From contig JAODTK010005802.1 of assembly GCA_026419785.1 (NCBI GenBank), positions 186,001 to 250,000 on the forward strand: 64,000 nt of DNA. Reading direction: 5' to 3'. The position numbers and the translations under genes are program-made. This document shows positions 12,129 through 23,764 of the stretch, one piece after another. The notes under the pieces are model-generated. The model did no database searches. It was not told the origin of the DNA and saw nothing but the letters and a program-made list of their open reading frames with translations. Origin of the DNA: Sclerodactyla briareus (lineage: Eukaryota; Echinodermata; Holothuroidea; Dendrochirotida; Sclerodactylidae). The stretch's first letter is position 1. Every line of letters starts with the position of its first letter.

Positions 12129-14610
12129 GATCCTTGACGAAGTAAGGGAATCTATGCAGTCATGACAGTGTGTGTGTGTGTATGTGTGAGTAACCGCTGC
12201 TTGGTGAACACGATAACCTCGACCACTGGATGTGAGCCATACTTTGGTATGTGTGTTCCCCTGAGAGTACTGAACTTTTTGGTTTTGGGGTCAGGTCAGA
12301 GAAGTCACAGAGGTCAAAGTCTAAAAAACCTTGTGAACACAATAAAGTCAACAACGGGTGTGAAAAGTAATAATTTTGGCCAATTTTGGCTTGTGAACAC
12401 TATAACTCGACCCCACTGGATGGATGAAGCTCATACTTGGTATGTGTGGTCCCCTTGATTGAGTACATGAACCCTATTGTTTTGGGGGGTAGGTCAGAGG
12501 TCATCGGAGGTCAAGAGGTGAGGTATGAAAACCTTGGACACGATAAGTCCAGAACGGTTGGTATGATCAGGTCAAATTTGTGTGTGTAGCTTTCTTATGG
12601 GGTGTTACAGGAACCCTAATGTTTTTGGTAAGGTCGGGGTGTGAATTTGTCAAAGAATAGGGAATTGTGAACATTATAAGTGGCCCAATTTTGGATGTGA
12701 ACACAATAACTTGACCCCACGGGGAGGATGAAGCTAATACTTGGTATGGGTGTTGTGTTCCCCATGATGAGTACATGAACCCTATGTTTGGTGTCAGGTC
12801 AGAGGTCATGAGGTTCACCAGAGGTCAAAGTCTGAAGGAAAAACTTGTGGAACACGGTAAGCAGAATAGTCAGTCGGTTTGATCAGGTTCAAAATTGGGG
12901 TGGTAGCGCTTATGGGGAGTACCGGAACATATTGTTTCTGGTGAAGGTTGGGGTGAATTTTTGTGAAAAATATAAAATTGTGAAAAGTCAATATTTTGGC
13001 CCATTTCGGCTTGTGAACACGATAACTTGACCCAACCGGGGATGGATGAAGCTCATACTTGGTATTGTGTATGCCCATGATGAGGTACATGAACCTATTG
13101 TTTCGGGGTCAGGTCAGAGAAGTCATTTGAGGTCACCAGAGGGTCAAACGTCTGGAAAACCTTGTGAACACGATAAGTGAAGGCCAGAATGGTCGGTCTG
13201 ATCAGGGTCAATTTGGGTGTAGCTTTCTTATGGGGAGGAAAGGAACCCTATGTTTCTGGTATGGGTAGGGCGTGAATTTTTGTGAAAAATGGAAAAAATT
13301 TGTGAAAAGTCAATTTTGGACCATTTAGGCTTGTGACACGATACAACTTGACCCCCACTGATGGATGAAGCTCATAATTGTTGTGTGTTCCCCATGTGAG
13401 AAACATGAAAACTGTTGTTGTGGGGTCAGGTCAGAGGTCATCTGAGGTTCACCAGAGTGCCAAAGTCTGAAAACCTTGTGAAAACACGACAAGTCCAGAA
13501 TGGTTGGTCTGATCAGGTCGTAGCTTGGTGTGTAGCTTTCTTATGGGGAGTACAGGAACCCTATTGTTTGGGTATAAGGTCAGGTGTGAATTTTCGTGGG
13601 AAAACTAGGAAAATTTGTGAAAAGTCAATATTTTGGCCATTTCGCTTGTGAACACAATAACTTGACCCCAACCCTGGATGGATGAAGCTCATACTTGGTA
13701 TGTGTGTTCCCCATGATGAGTACATGAAACTTTGTTTTGGGGTCAGGTCAGAGGTTCATCTGAGGTCACAGAGGCCAAAGGTCTGAAAACCTGTGAACAC
13801 GATAAGTCCAGAATTGTTGGTCTGATCAGGGTCTAATTTGGTGTGTCAAGCTTTCCTAAGAGGAGTACAGGAACCCTATGGTTCCTGGTATAGGTCGGGT
13901 GGTGAATTTTCGGGAAAAATGGAAAATTTGTGAAAAGTTCAAGATTTTGGCCCAATTTCGGCTTGTGAACACAATAACTTGACCCCCCTGGATGGATGAA
14001 GCTCAGACTGGGTATGTGGATTTTCCCACTGATGAGATGTGCACTATTGTTTTAGGGTCGGTCAGAGGTCCTCTGAGGTCACCAGAGGTGAAGGTCTGAA
14101 AACCTTGTGAACCGATAACGTCCACAGAATGGTTGGTGATCAGTTGAAAGTTGGTGTGTAGCTTTTATGGGGAGTACAGGAATGGTATAGGTTGGGGGGT
14201 GAATTTTGTTGAAAATAGAAAAATTAGTGAAACGTCAATATTTTGGCCCATTTCCGGTTGGAAAAAAACACGATAACTCGACCCACGTGATGGGTGAGCT
14301 CATACGTGGTAATGTGTGTCTTCCCCATGATGATTACACACCCTATTGTTTTGGGGTCAGGTCAGAGGTCCTCGATGAGTACATGACCTATTGTTTTGGG
14401 GTCCCCCGAGGCCCAAGTCGGCATCCTTGAAGTGAGGTGTCGCCTATCTTATAAGATTTAGGAACCCATTGGTTGTTTTGGAAAATGTGAAATTTGTCAG
14501 ACCGATATTTTTCTTCCCATGATGAGCTCCTCTCCTCTCCCATTTGTCCTTGGTCTGGCTATGGGTTGTCAGTAAAGTCAAGGAATCACTAAGCCGTTTT
14601 GGCTTCCTGG
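12129..14610 (+). mobile_element. TR316 element, long copy with about seven core repeats
   Basis: This is the best complete example in the window. The 5' end is GATCCTTGACGAAG at 12129, the start of a hairpin, followed by a (GT)n run at about 12168-12190. The core then repeats with landmarks 'gtgaacac.ataact.gaccc' near 12381, 12697, 13012, 13332, 13647, 13965 and 14265, a period of about 316 bp. Each core contains an AGGTCA cluster and 'tggggagtacaggaaccctattgtttttggt'. The 3' end has GTCAAGGAATC at 14577-14587, then an AAGCC/GGCTT hairpin and CTGG at 14607-14610. It carries no protein-coding capacity. It resembles pearl/HINE-type non-autonomous elements with internal core repeats; this assignment is an inference. 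Confidence 0.75.
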
Positions 14611-14759
14611 TTACTTAAGAAATTCAATAGACCCATGTCTCTCCACATGATGAATACCAGATTCCTGATTGGAAATGACACCCAGACTGTACTGTGAAAT
14701 CCACTGTACTGTAAATAATTGCACAAAAATATCCAGGAAGGCACATTTTATCATCAATC

Positions 14760-15440
14760 ATCTACTTAGCCATAGGCCCTACCTGTTACACATGGAGTGT
14801 GGTTGACGCCTACACTCCATTATTTACTACTCTAATGAGCAATGGCCTACACGTTACACCCACCCCCATGGGTGTGTGTTGTTGCCTACACAGTACTAAC
14901 ATCATTACTTAGCCATAGCCAAGGCGACCCGTCCACATGGCGTGTGTGTGCGCTACACTCCATTACTATATATCATTACTTAGCCATAGGCCTACCTACA
15001 CATGGGTGTGTGTTGCCGCCACATAGCCATTGGCCTACCCGTACACATGGGTGTGGGTTGCTGCATACACTCCATTACGAACTACTCATTACTTAGCCAT
15101 AGGCCTACCCGTACACATGGCGTGTGTGGTGTTGCCTACACTCATTCTATCCTACTCATTACTTAGCCATAGGCCTAAGGCCTACCCGTACTGGCGTGTG
15201 TTTTTGGCCGCCTACACTCCATTTACATACTACTCATTACTTAGCCTAGGCCTACCGTACACATGGCGTGTGTGTTGGCCCCTCCTACATTAGCCATCGG
15301 CCTACCCTACCCGTACACATGGCGTGTGTGGTGGGCTGCTACACTCCTTCTATAACACTCATTCTTAGACATAGGCCTACCCGTACACCTGCGGTTGTGT
15401 GTTGGCCGCCTACACTCCATTACTATTCTACTCATTACTT
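14760..15440. repeat. tandem array, period about 75 bp
   Basis: The unit is 'cattacttagccataggcctacccgtacacatggcgtgtgtgttg..gcctacactccattacta'. It recurs with anchors at about 14765, 14910, 14978, 15092, 15165, 15240 and 15367, plus shortened copies. Some spacings of 45 or 145 bp indicate merged or deleted units. Frames of 84-103 codons run through the array because its period often preserves frame. They are low-complexity and are not taken as genes. Confidence 0.8.
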
Positions 15441-15540
15441 CATATATCCTTGCGCCCTCCAGCTAGGTAGTCGTTTTTTAAGGTATAATTTAACCATTCG
15501 CAGTACCCCCACGATCCAATCTCAGGACGCAATGATTTTT

Positions 15541-16751
15541 TATTCCTTAACAAAATCAGAGGAATCTATGCAGCCATGACGTGTGTGTGATGTATTTGTG
15601 TATGTGTTGTTGTGTTATGTGGAACACACATGCCAGCTTGGTAATACACTCGCCCCCACCTGGATGGATGAACTCAGCACTTGGTATTGAGTTCCCTATG
15701 ATGAAAACATGACCCCTATGTTTTTTTTTTTTTGGGTCAAAGGTCATGCTGAGGTCAACCGAAAATGGCTTGTAAGGACGATAAGTCAAGAATGTTCGTC
15801 CTTATCAGGTTGCAGGAGCCCCCTTGTTTCTTCTTCTGGTTTCGGTCAAGGGTGAATTCTGGCCAAAATTACAACAAATTTGTGATAAGTCAATATTTTG
15901 GCCAATTTTGGCTGTAAACTCGATAACCTCGACCCCAACCTGGATGGATGAAGCTTGGTATGTGTGATGAGTACATTAACCTTAATGTTCTCAGTCAATT
16001 CAAGGTTTTCTGAGGTCAACAGAGGTCAAAGTCTGAAAATTCTTAGAAACACGGTGATGATTGAGGTCTAGAATAGTTGTGGTCTGATCAGGGGTTTGTG
16101 AAATTTGTGGGTTGCATTTTTGTGAGACAGGAAACCTATTGTTGAAAAGTGGAATTGATGGAAATTCAATATTTTGGCAAAATTGTATAAGCACTATTTA
16201 AACTCTACTAGATGGATGAAGCTCTATGTCACCATTAATAGGCAATGAGCCTAATCTGTTAGGGTCAGTCGAGGGGCAGGAATCCTTGGGAACCTAAAAA
16301 GTCTTCTTGGTCTGGTCTAGTTGGAATTAGGTGTGTGAAAGGACAGCGGACGAGAGAGTGATATTTTGGCAATTTAGTCTGAATTTCGTCAAAAATAGAA
16401 AAATTTGTGGGAAGTCAATATTTTGGCTTGGGAACTCCACTCCACCTGGACGGATGAAGCTCATACTTGTATGTGTGTTCTCCATGATGATACATGAAAC
16501 CCTACCCGTTGTGCGCAGAGGAAGGTCACCCCCCGACCCCGGTCACCTACACGTGGTCAAAGTCGGAGGAAACCTTAGTGTGGGGCTTTCTTATCAAGAG
16601 TACAGGAAACCTATGATTGTTGGAAAATGGGAAATTTGTCAGGTGTTATGTTGCCCATTATGAGCTGGTACAATCTCTCTTTTGTTCATGTGTCTGGCTA
16701 AGGTTGCATACAGAAAGAGTCAAGGAATCACTAAAGCCTTTTTGCTTCTGG
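15541..16751 (+). mobile_element. TR316 element, shorter copy
   Basis: The 5' end ATTCCTTAACAAAATCAGAGGAATC at about 15542 is the family's start hairpin, with some mismatches. A GT-rich stretch at 15581-15615 follows, then about three diverged core repeats. The 3' end has GTCAAGGAATCACTAAAGCC near 16718 and CTGG at about 16748. The 110-codon frame at 16331-16663 lies inside a core repeat and is incidental. Confidence 0.7.
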
Positions 16752-17249
16752 TTATCTGATTTGAAAAACAGCACCGAATCCAGTATATGTGAAATTGATC
16801 CTTTCTTTGGGAAAATGTGTATCGCATGTTCTCATACATAACATCCCACATGTGTTTACTGTTATTGATCCATTGTAAATTTAAAAAGGTGGGGGTCCCT
16901 CTGTTCTTTAGCTCAGGTGTTGTTGGTCGATGTTGCTATGGGTACGAAAATTGTAGGCCTCTATACTGATCTTGCTTTTCGTATATACATGTGCATTCAC
17001 TGTTGAAAATCGAAATCATTGCGAATTTGCCCACCGATTGAAAAATAATTGATATCCTTCTCAATGCCCGGGAAAGATTATCTGCTGATATAGACCAAGT
17101 CGGTAGGCTAAGTATTGCTCGATATTTAATAGAGCAAGTGATTGTAACAACTAACTCTGGGACTTTAGCCTGTTTATATTACCAGTTGGCTTTTTGTGGG
17201 TTACTGGCTAGCGGTGATGTGGACTACGGCCTAGTGAGGTGTGATGTGA
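16752..17249. other. no gene recognised
   Basis: This is unique-looking sequence after the TR316 3' end with no motif identified. An 83-codon frame at 17138-17389 spans the following G-run and is not supported by any domain. Confidence 0.4.
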
Positions 17250-17276
17250 GGGGGGGGGGGGGGGGGGGGAGGGGGG
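17250..17276 (+). repeat. poly-G tract, G-quadruplex-prone
   Basis: Twenty consecutive G are followed by one A and six G. Such a run can form a G-quadruplex on the + strand and is also a common site of length error in long reads. Confidence 0.85.
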
Positions 17277-17869
17277 CTGGACACTCCATCTCTTCCGCTA
17301 GTACAAGGGCTATGCAATACAGACTGAAACCACAAACCCATGCTTGTACTTCTGGACCCCAATTTTCACAACTGCTTCTTTGGATATGATAGACTCACCA
17401 CATGTTCACGAGCTACAGGTGGGTGTACGTGGCTGTGTTACACGGCACTCTGTGCACTTCAGCTGAGTGCTACAACACAAACAAAAAATGTGTAACTCCG
17501 ATTATACCCAACATTGTGTGAACATTAAAATTGAGGTTCATTTAATGGGGAAATGTATAAGTCCAATCCAAACCGTCCGTGATTGACAGTCAATTAAGAT
17601 GATGGCGCAGGGATATCCAATAACAATATTAGTAAGAGTATATTAACATAGGCCATATACTCATATGAGAGCGAGAAAGAAACATGCGCGTAATTTGATC
17701 TGTCTGGAATGATTAGATTTTCCTTCAAAAGGGAACGGACCAGCTGCATGTTGGATTGGTATCACTGGTATTGAGAAACAATGAGAAAGAAGTTGCCAAA
17801 ATAAGTTCCATGAAAAAGAATGTGATTTGGTTAATGAAGAGAAATTCCTTTTTGCCGATAAGAATGCAT

Positions 17870-18084
17870 TGTGGGGTGACGATTTACAATGGGGTGAGTC
17901 CAAAGTGGATCCACTTCCTCAGGACCCTGAGAGCGTGGCGTCACCTTCCAGGCAACATCCTGCACGATACCATCGTTGAGGACACTGAGTCGTTCTGTGT
18001 TTTGTACTAGCAGACGACACACATGATTCGCTTGTGATTGAAACTGATGACACTGCAACAGTGGTATACCAGACGATGACACAG
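17870..18084 (+). CDS. Calx-beta domain exon B (frameshifted)
   Basis: The 3' part is clear. NILHDTIVEDTESFCVL is read at about 17951-18008. After a one-base shift it reads LADDTHDSLVIETDDTATVV, then DDDTG, ending at a strong donor GTGAGA at 18085 in phase 1. This is the Calx-beta pattern 'I.DDtivEDtEsF.v.Ladd...l....aTV.I.DDD'. The 5' part, around 17875-17950 (GDDLQWGES..., then PLPQ/'agcgtggcg'), fits the mid-domain G.DY strand only loosely, so the acceptor is not fixed. At least two frame changes are present. It is taken as part of the same gene as the other + strand Calx exons because strand, donor phase and final motif agree. Confidence 0.65.
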
Positions 18085-18715
18085 GTGAGAGCATGGACCG
18101 TACTTTGTGGACCCACTGGAATAGGATGCATTATTTCTTCCTATAAAAATTGAAACGTTCAAGTTTATTTACCACCTCATCTCATAACCAAAATAAACAT
18201 GCATACTTTTCACATAGGCAATGCTAGCTTATATACTGAAAATATATCATATTCATAATATATGGAGGTGGAGGGACCAGAAAATAAGTAAAACTTTTCG
18301 TGTCTGGTCCCTACGAAACAAATTGGCACACAGTTTTTGACAAGAGAGGAAAAAGATATGGGATGCTTCTTCTTCACGTTGTAAATATTGTTGTGTTCAC
18401 CAGATATAGGCGCACTCTCTCTTCACTTGTAAACGCTTGCTGGGCCACGTGTGGGAATGTATCCTCCTTTGCTTGTGAATGTGGAGATGTCTTTGGGTGT
18501 TTGATATGAGTTGGTCAGTTCACAAGGTTATCAATCAACTTTATAGAGTGTCAGGCATGTGAATTCATTCCTGGCCGGATTTGTCAGTTGGTAAGTTTGG
18601 GGAGCATTTCTCTAGCTCCAATAGATTGAGCGTTTTTTCACGGTGGCTCGTGATGCCTTGGTTTGTGCCTGCCAGGCTATAGAATAAACACTGTAGCGGT
18701 TGTTCTATTTGTTTT
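18085..18715. other. probable intron, nothing recognised
   Basis: The sequence after the exon B donor has no coding motif. It ends at the start of the next TR316 copy. Confidence 0.4.
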
Positions 18716-19920
18716 TTTTTTCATGACGAAGTCGGGAAACTTGCAGTCAGACAGTGTGTGTTGTGTGTGTGTGTGTGAGGTGACGCTAGCCTTTGTAAAA
18801 CGATAACTCAACCCCATTGGGATGGATAGAGTTCATACTTTGTATAGGGTCCCCCATATGGTACATGAGCCCTTTTGTTGTTTGAGGTCAGGTCGAAGGA
18901 GGGTCATCTGAGGTCAAGAGAGGTCGGATTGGAAAATCTGTTAAACAAATAAGTCCGAAGCCGGTCCAAATCAGGTTTGAAAACTTGGTAAGCAGCGTTT
19001 ATGAGGAGAGAACAGGAACCATATGGATTTTGGTGTAAATCAGGGGTTCAGGTTCAGGAAAAAATTGGGAAAATTTGTGAAAAATTGATAAGTTGGCCAA
19101 TTTCAGCTCGCTAACGGATAACCGCGACCTCATTCGGCTGGATCAATGTTCATACTTGTTATATGGGTCCCCACACTGAGTACATGATCCCTTTTGTTTT
19201 GGCGTCAGGTCAAAGGTCTCTGAGGTCAAGAGAGGTCAAAGTCTGAAAAATCTTGTTGACCTAATAAGTCCAGATGGCTGGTCTTTCAGGTTGAAACGTG
19301 GTGTGCAGCTTTCTAGAGGAGTACAGGAACCATTGTTCTTGGTTTAATTCGGGGGTCGGTTCAGGAAAAAAAAAGGGGGGGAAATAAAAAAATTTGCTTA
19401 ATTGGCCAATTTCAGATCATTAAAACGATAAATCGCCTCACTCGGATGGAGCAAGTCATATGGTAATGGGTTACCCATAATGATACATGATACTATTGAT
19501 TGGGGTCAGGTCAAAGGTCATATGTGGTCACCGAGAGGTCAAAGTCCTGAAAAATCTATGTTAACCTAATACGTCCAGAAGTGCCTGGTCGATCAAGTTG
19601 GAATTCGGTATGGCAGTTTTCTTGTTATGAGAGGTTACAGAAAACCTATGTTTTGGTGTAATCGGGGGTGAGGAAATTTGAAAAAAATTGATAATTGGCC
19701 AATTTCAGCTAGTAAACAAGATAACTCGCCCCACTGGGATGGCTCAAGTTCCACAGTGGTATGTGTGCTTCCCTAGGATGCGTTCATGATCCTATTTTTT
19801 TTTGGTCAGGTCAGAGGTAGGCTGAGGTCACCAGAGGCACGTGTGAGAATAGTTGGTGGTCTGATCAGGTTGAAAATTGGTGTTGTAGCTTTCTTAAGGG
19901 GAGTACAGGACCCTTTTTGT
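18716..19920 (+). mobile_element. TR316 element, 3'-truncated copy
   Basis: The 5' end (TCATGACGAAGTCGGGAAACTTGCAGTCAGACA near 18720) is a variant of the family start and is followed by (GT)n. About three core repeats follow with landmarks near 18785, 19110, 19420 and 19715. The expected 3' end is absent. At about 19921 the sequence changes to CTGAACTTTGTTCAG, the start of family C, so one element interrupts or abuts the other. Confidence 0.65.
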
Positions 19921-21470
19921 ATCGCCTGAACTTTGTTCAGGAGGACATAGTGGTCCTTTGTCTGTTCGGTATGGCGGTAGATATCCCTGAACGTGGAAGC
20001 CATCATGCTGGGACCTATTCGTGGAGGTGCGCGGTGAAGAGTCGCCGATGTGCTCCACTTTTGTCCCAAAAGACAATACTCATTGCATAAATTGCCATAT
20101 TTAATGAAAATGGCCGAAAGCTGGTTGTACAAGATATCATTCGTGTAAGTAGAGCGTGGTGATGCGTGCAGGGTATATAAAACTAGGAAGAGTAACCAAT
20201 CGATCAGATCCTGGCATGATTATGATAATTAAGTAGTCTAATTGCATAATTTCTGCGATATTTTTGAAGTTTTGTTGATTTTGACGAAAACTGGTGGAGA
20301 TGGTTATCTATAGTCACAATGATTTGAAGTAGGACGAGGGCCCCAGAGGTCATTTAATGTTATAATTGGCATTCAAGGTCACTTCGGGGTCAAAAAACGG
20401 TTTATGGTCATATCAGAGATTGACTATCCGTGAAGGTGGAAGGTTCACCATGGGGATATAATTGTTGACCTGAATGTTGGACCTCTGACCTCAATTTGAC
20501 CTCGTCGGGTGGTCATGGGGTTAAGGTTGAGTCTGAATAATGTGCTTAGTAAGAAAGTTACCGGGCAAAAAAAAAAATAGAAAACTGGTATTTTTGGATA
20601 TGTGATAGACCTGTGTGTGCTTCATGAGGAAACCAACTCCCGCTTCGGGAGGATATTCGGACGCATACTTTGTAGTTACAAGGGGTTCAAGGTTAATCTA
20701 ATAGCTTTTTTGCCAAGAACATTGCGGCGTGGTTCATGGAATGCAGTATGCATCTAGGAGTGGATGCATCACATGGAGAGTAACAATTTTTATTAAAACC
20801 GCCTTGTCATAGGTCATCAAAGGTCACGTAGGGGTCAAAACTATGTTAGTACTTTTTGGCAAGAGCAAGGGGCATGTTCATCAGAAATACCAAAAATGCG
20901 AGGGTGGATGATCACATGGAGAGTTACAATTTTCATAAATGCTGCCATGGTTCATTAAAGGTAATCAAGGTCACTTAGGTGGTCAAGCAACTGTTTCTGG
21001 CCATTAATGGAGAATTGAATACTGTGAAGTGGAAGGTTCACATTGGATATAATTGTGACTGCAGTGTGTGCTACGGACCTAATTCGACCTCTGTCGGTGG
21101 TCACGTGGGTAAAAGGTGAGTCCTTGAATAAATGTGTCGTATTTAAGAAGTTAAGGGCAAAAAAATAGAAGAAACTGGTTATTTTTGGAGGTGATAGACA
21201 TTTGTGTGCTCCATGGAGGGAGACCAACTCCCGTCGATCGGACACTACTTTGGTAGTCACAAGAGGTGTCAAAGTTTAATTTATAGCTTTTCGCAATAAC
21301 ATGGGCTTGTTGCATTGGAATGCATATGTTCCAGGAGTGATGCATCACATGGAGGTAACAATTTTTATAAAAAACGCCATGTAATTGAAGGCATCCCCAA
21401 AGGTCAGTAGGTGGTCAAAATCTGATTTGTGTTTAGCTGAACTTTGTTCGAAGAGAGACATAGTGGTCAC
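19921..21470 (+). mobile_element. family C repeat element with a two-copy internal repeat of about 570 bp
   Basis: It begins with the perfect hairpin CTGAAC-ttt-GTTCAG near 19925, then 'gacatagtggtc', and later 'tataaaactaggaag' and 'taattaagtagtctaattgcataattt'. Two direct copies of about 570 bp follow. The first is near 20425-20990 and the second near 20995-21430; both contain 'gtgaaggtggaaggttcac', 'gacctc.gtcggtggtca', 'atttttggatatgtgatagac' and 'ggtcatcaaaggtca'. A second CTGAACTTTGTTCG start occurs at about 21438. It is non-coding. The same family occurs at 49105, 59490 and through about 61080. Confidence 0.6.
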
Positions 21471-21779
21471 TTGTCAGGGTAAACCTGCAGTAGCTCTGGT
21501 GTGTGAGATAGCTGGGGGGTGGGGGGAGTAACTCCCTTGGGAGGGCTGTATTAAATGGAATCTATGGGTGACACTGAGGATTACAGACAAACTTATAGAT
21601 AGGACCAGTTTTACTATGACTGGGTCTACCTGTAGTCTAGCAAAATGTAACATTGAATCAGGTTCAATAGGGCGTATGCAGTGTGTATAAATTGCCTTCA
21701 TTCATGGGCACTGTTAAAGTTGTTGACTCCAATGACATGTATTAAGTGTGGTCACAATGGCCCTGAGATAGTGAACTGA

Positions 21780-22036
21780 TAAGGGTTCAACAGAAGTTGA
21801 TAATGTTTATTTCATTTGCAAATTAGGCATCTTGTTCACATTTCACAAAACTCATATGGTAAGACATTGCAATAATCAGTCTTATGGATTTGAAATGGTC
21901 AATGATTAGTAGGGTGTTCGTCAATGCTAATACCAGAAACTTAAAGCAATCATTAAATGCCTTGTAATTGTTGCATGGTGACTATAGATGAAAACAATGA
22001 TCGCATCCCAGGCAAGAAACTGGGGGCGGTCGCCTT
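21780..22036 (+). mobile_element. family B repeat, 3' end
   Basis: It contains 'aagacattgcaataatcagtcttatggatttgaaatggtcaatgattagtagg', then 'gatcgcatcccaGGCaagaaactgggggcgGTCGCC' at the end. The closing stem GGCGA/TCGCC is partly decayed. TR316 core sequence follows immediately. Confidence 0.6.
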
Positions 22037-22400
22037 TTTTTTATTCTGTCGGGGTGAATTTTAGTCGAAAATGAAAATTTTGCAAGTCTATATTTAGTCC
22101 AAATATTTGCCCATTTTGGGCTGTAAAAAAACAAAAATAATTGGAAACCACTTCACTGGATTGATGCGGCCCTTGGTATGTGTGTTCCCCACAATAAGTA
22201 CAAAACCCTATTTGCTTTGGGGTCAGGTCAAAGTCAGAAAATCTTGAAATCAAGTGTGTATCTTTCTTATAAGAGTATAGGAACATATTGTTGGTTGGGA
22301 TAAATGGGTGTGTGTGAGTGTGTGTCAACTGTTATGTTGCTCATAACGAGATGGTGCAATCTCCCATGTCATTGTGTCTAGCTGTAGGTTGTCAGAGAGA
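22037..22400 (+). repeat. TR316 fragment with 3' end
   Basis: It enters the core repeat at 'cggggtgaattttagtcgaaaatg', shows 'ccttggtatgtgtgttcccc' and 'ggggtcaggtcaaagtc', and finishes with the subterminal text 'gagatggtgcaatctccc ... gtcagagagagtcac'. The last hairpin and CTGG are lost. Confidence 0.6.
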
Positions 22401-23760
22401 GTCACGATCGGTCCATACTAGCGTGACCCGTGTCATTCTAGTCACGTAAAAAAAGCAGATCCTTAGATGGATTGCATACCCATAGAAAATCAGACCTTGA
22501 ACTGTGGACAAGTGAATGGCTGATCGGTCGATTCCTGACATAAAAATCAGGACGCTTTCCCAAGTGGATCTCCTTGGACCAGATGGTATTTGACCTTGAG
22601 TGTTTCAATATAATTGGAAACGGATTTTGGATCGTGATGAAAATCGAACAGCGATGGTGGAGTGGCTTATAACTGACAAAAATGAAAGGTACAGGAAACA
22701 TAAAATACGGAGCATCGGCACGGAAAAACAGAACTATTCCAACGATCGTACTCACTCGACTTTCCAAACTCGAACGGAGTTATATAAACTTTGAATCTGT
22801 CGTTTTCTGCCGAAATTGACAGATTTGATAATTGAAAAATCGATTTGATTCTAATAATTGCCAGCAATCCGGAATTCGTAATGAAAATGAGAGAATGCAA
22901 ATAGTCGTTTTCATTTTGTTAAAATAATTCTCAGTCCGTGGGAAAAACCACAAAGAATGTGGCACCTGTCATAAAGGAGAGTCATAAGCTATGGCACCCC
23001 CCGGTTCAAGGGGCTAGTTCTGTTAATGTAAGTTTGCGTTCATTACTACTAATTATAGTACATCTGTGGTGTTTAAGCAAGTCATAGTAAGACTGACTCA
23101 TATAGGGTCAATTTTGGCTCTTGTGACAATCTACAAAATGCTTACAATTGCTGGCATACTCGCAATCTACAAAATTGCAAAAGAATTACAGTGTTGTAGT
23201 GTATGTACAGTTCATTTGACTCTCTCTGCTAATCTACCAGCAACTGTTGGCCTCGTATCCAGAGCACAGGGACGAAGATGACACGACTGCACAGCAACCC
23301 TCGACATCAAGGTGACACCATTGAAGATATGGCTTCAGTCGTCGCGTGAGTAGAAAACATTCCATTATAGAATTATAGCCTTTCACTCAACACTAGGTCA
23401 CTCAGTGTTTTGAGTGGCGCTGCTGCATCGAAACCTTGCATGAAAAGACCACATCCACATCTGGATTACCACACACAAGCAGGAAACACGTGGGTATATC
23501 CAGATGGGGGACACCCTCTTTCGCCATTATACTCCAAATCCTGCAATGCCCAGGCAGGTGACCATCACTATCCATGCCTTCCTGAGAACTCTGTCCTGTC
23601 AGCAGGAACCTGGGAGTGGCAGTTGTTTTCTTGTTTTGTTTTTTCTAAAGGATCTTTTTCTAGCTTGCCATCAGCATCAATGCAAGTTAATGTCACCATT
23701 AAACGTCAATTGATGATGTTGCAATTGTTCAAAGGGGATTCAGCACCGAATCTCTAATGT
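22401..23760. other. no gene recognised
   Basis: The 22440-22965 part is unusually AT-rich and has overlapping open frames on both strands (up to 109 codons at 22438-22767 -). The 115-codon frame at 23410-23757 (+) ends just before the LINE remnant and might be upstream decayed element sequence. I see no domain in any of them. Confidence 0.35.
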
Positions 23761-23764
23761 GCGA

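Noticed and set aside
12129-14610. CRISPR-like regular repeats
   Set aside because: Units are contiguous ~316-bp tandem repeats without unique spacers, and the sequence is eukaryotic.
14842-15579. Several frames of 84-103 codons on the + strand
   Set aside because: They follow the ~75-bp tandem array and have repeat-derived composition.
16331-16663. 110-codon + frame
   Set aside because: Runs through a TR316 core repeat whose other copies are not open.
22438-22965. Cluster of minus-strand frames (109, 77 and 61 codons) in AT-rich DNA
   Set aside because: The frames overlap each other and a + strand frame, with no domain or splice pattern.
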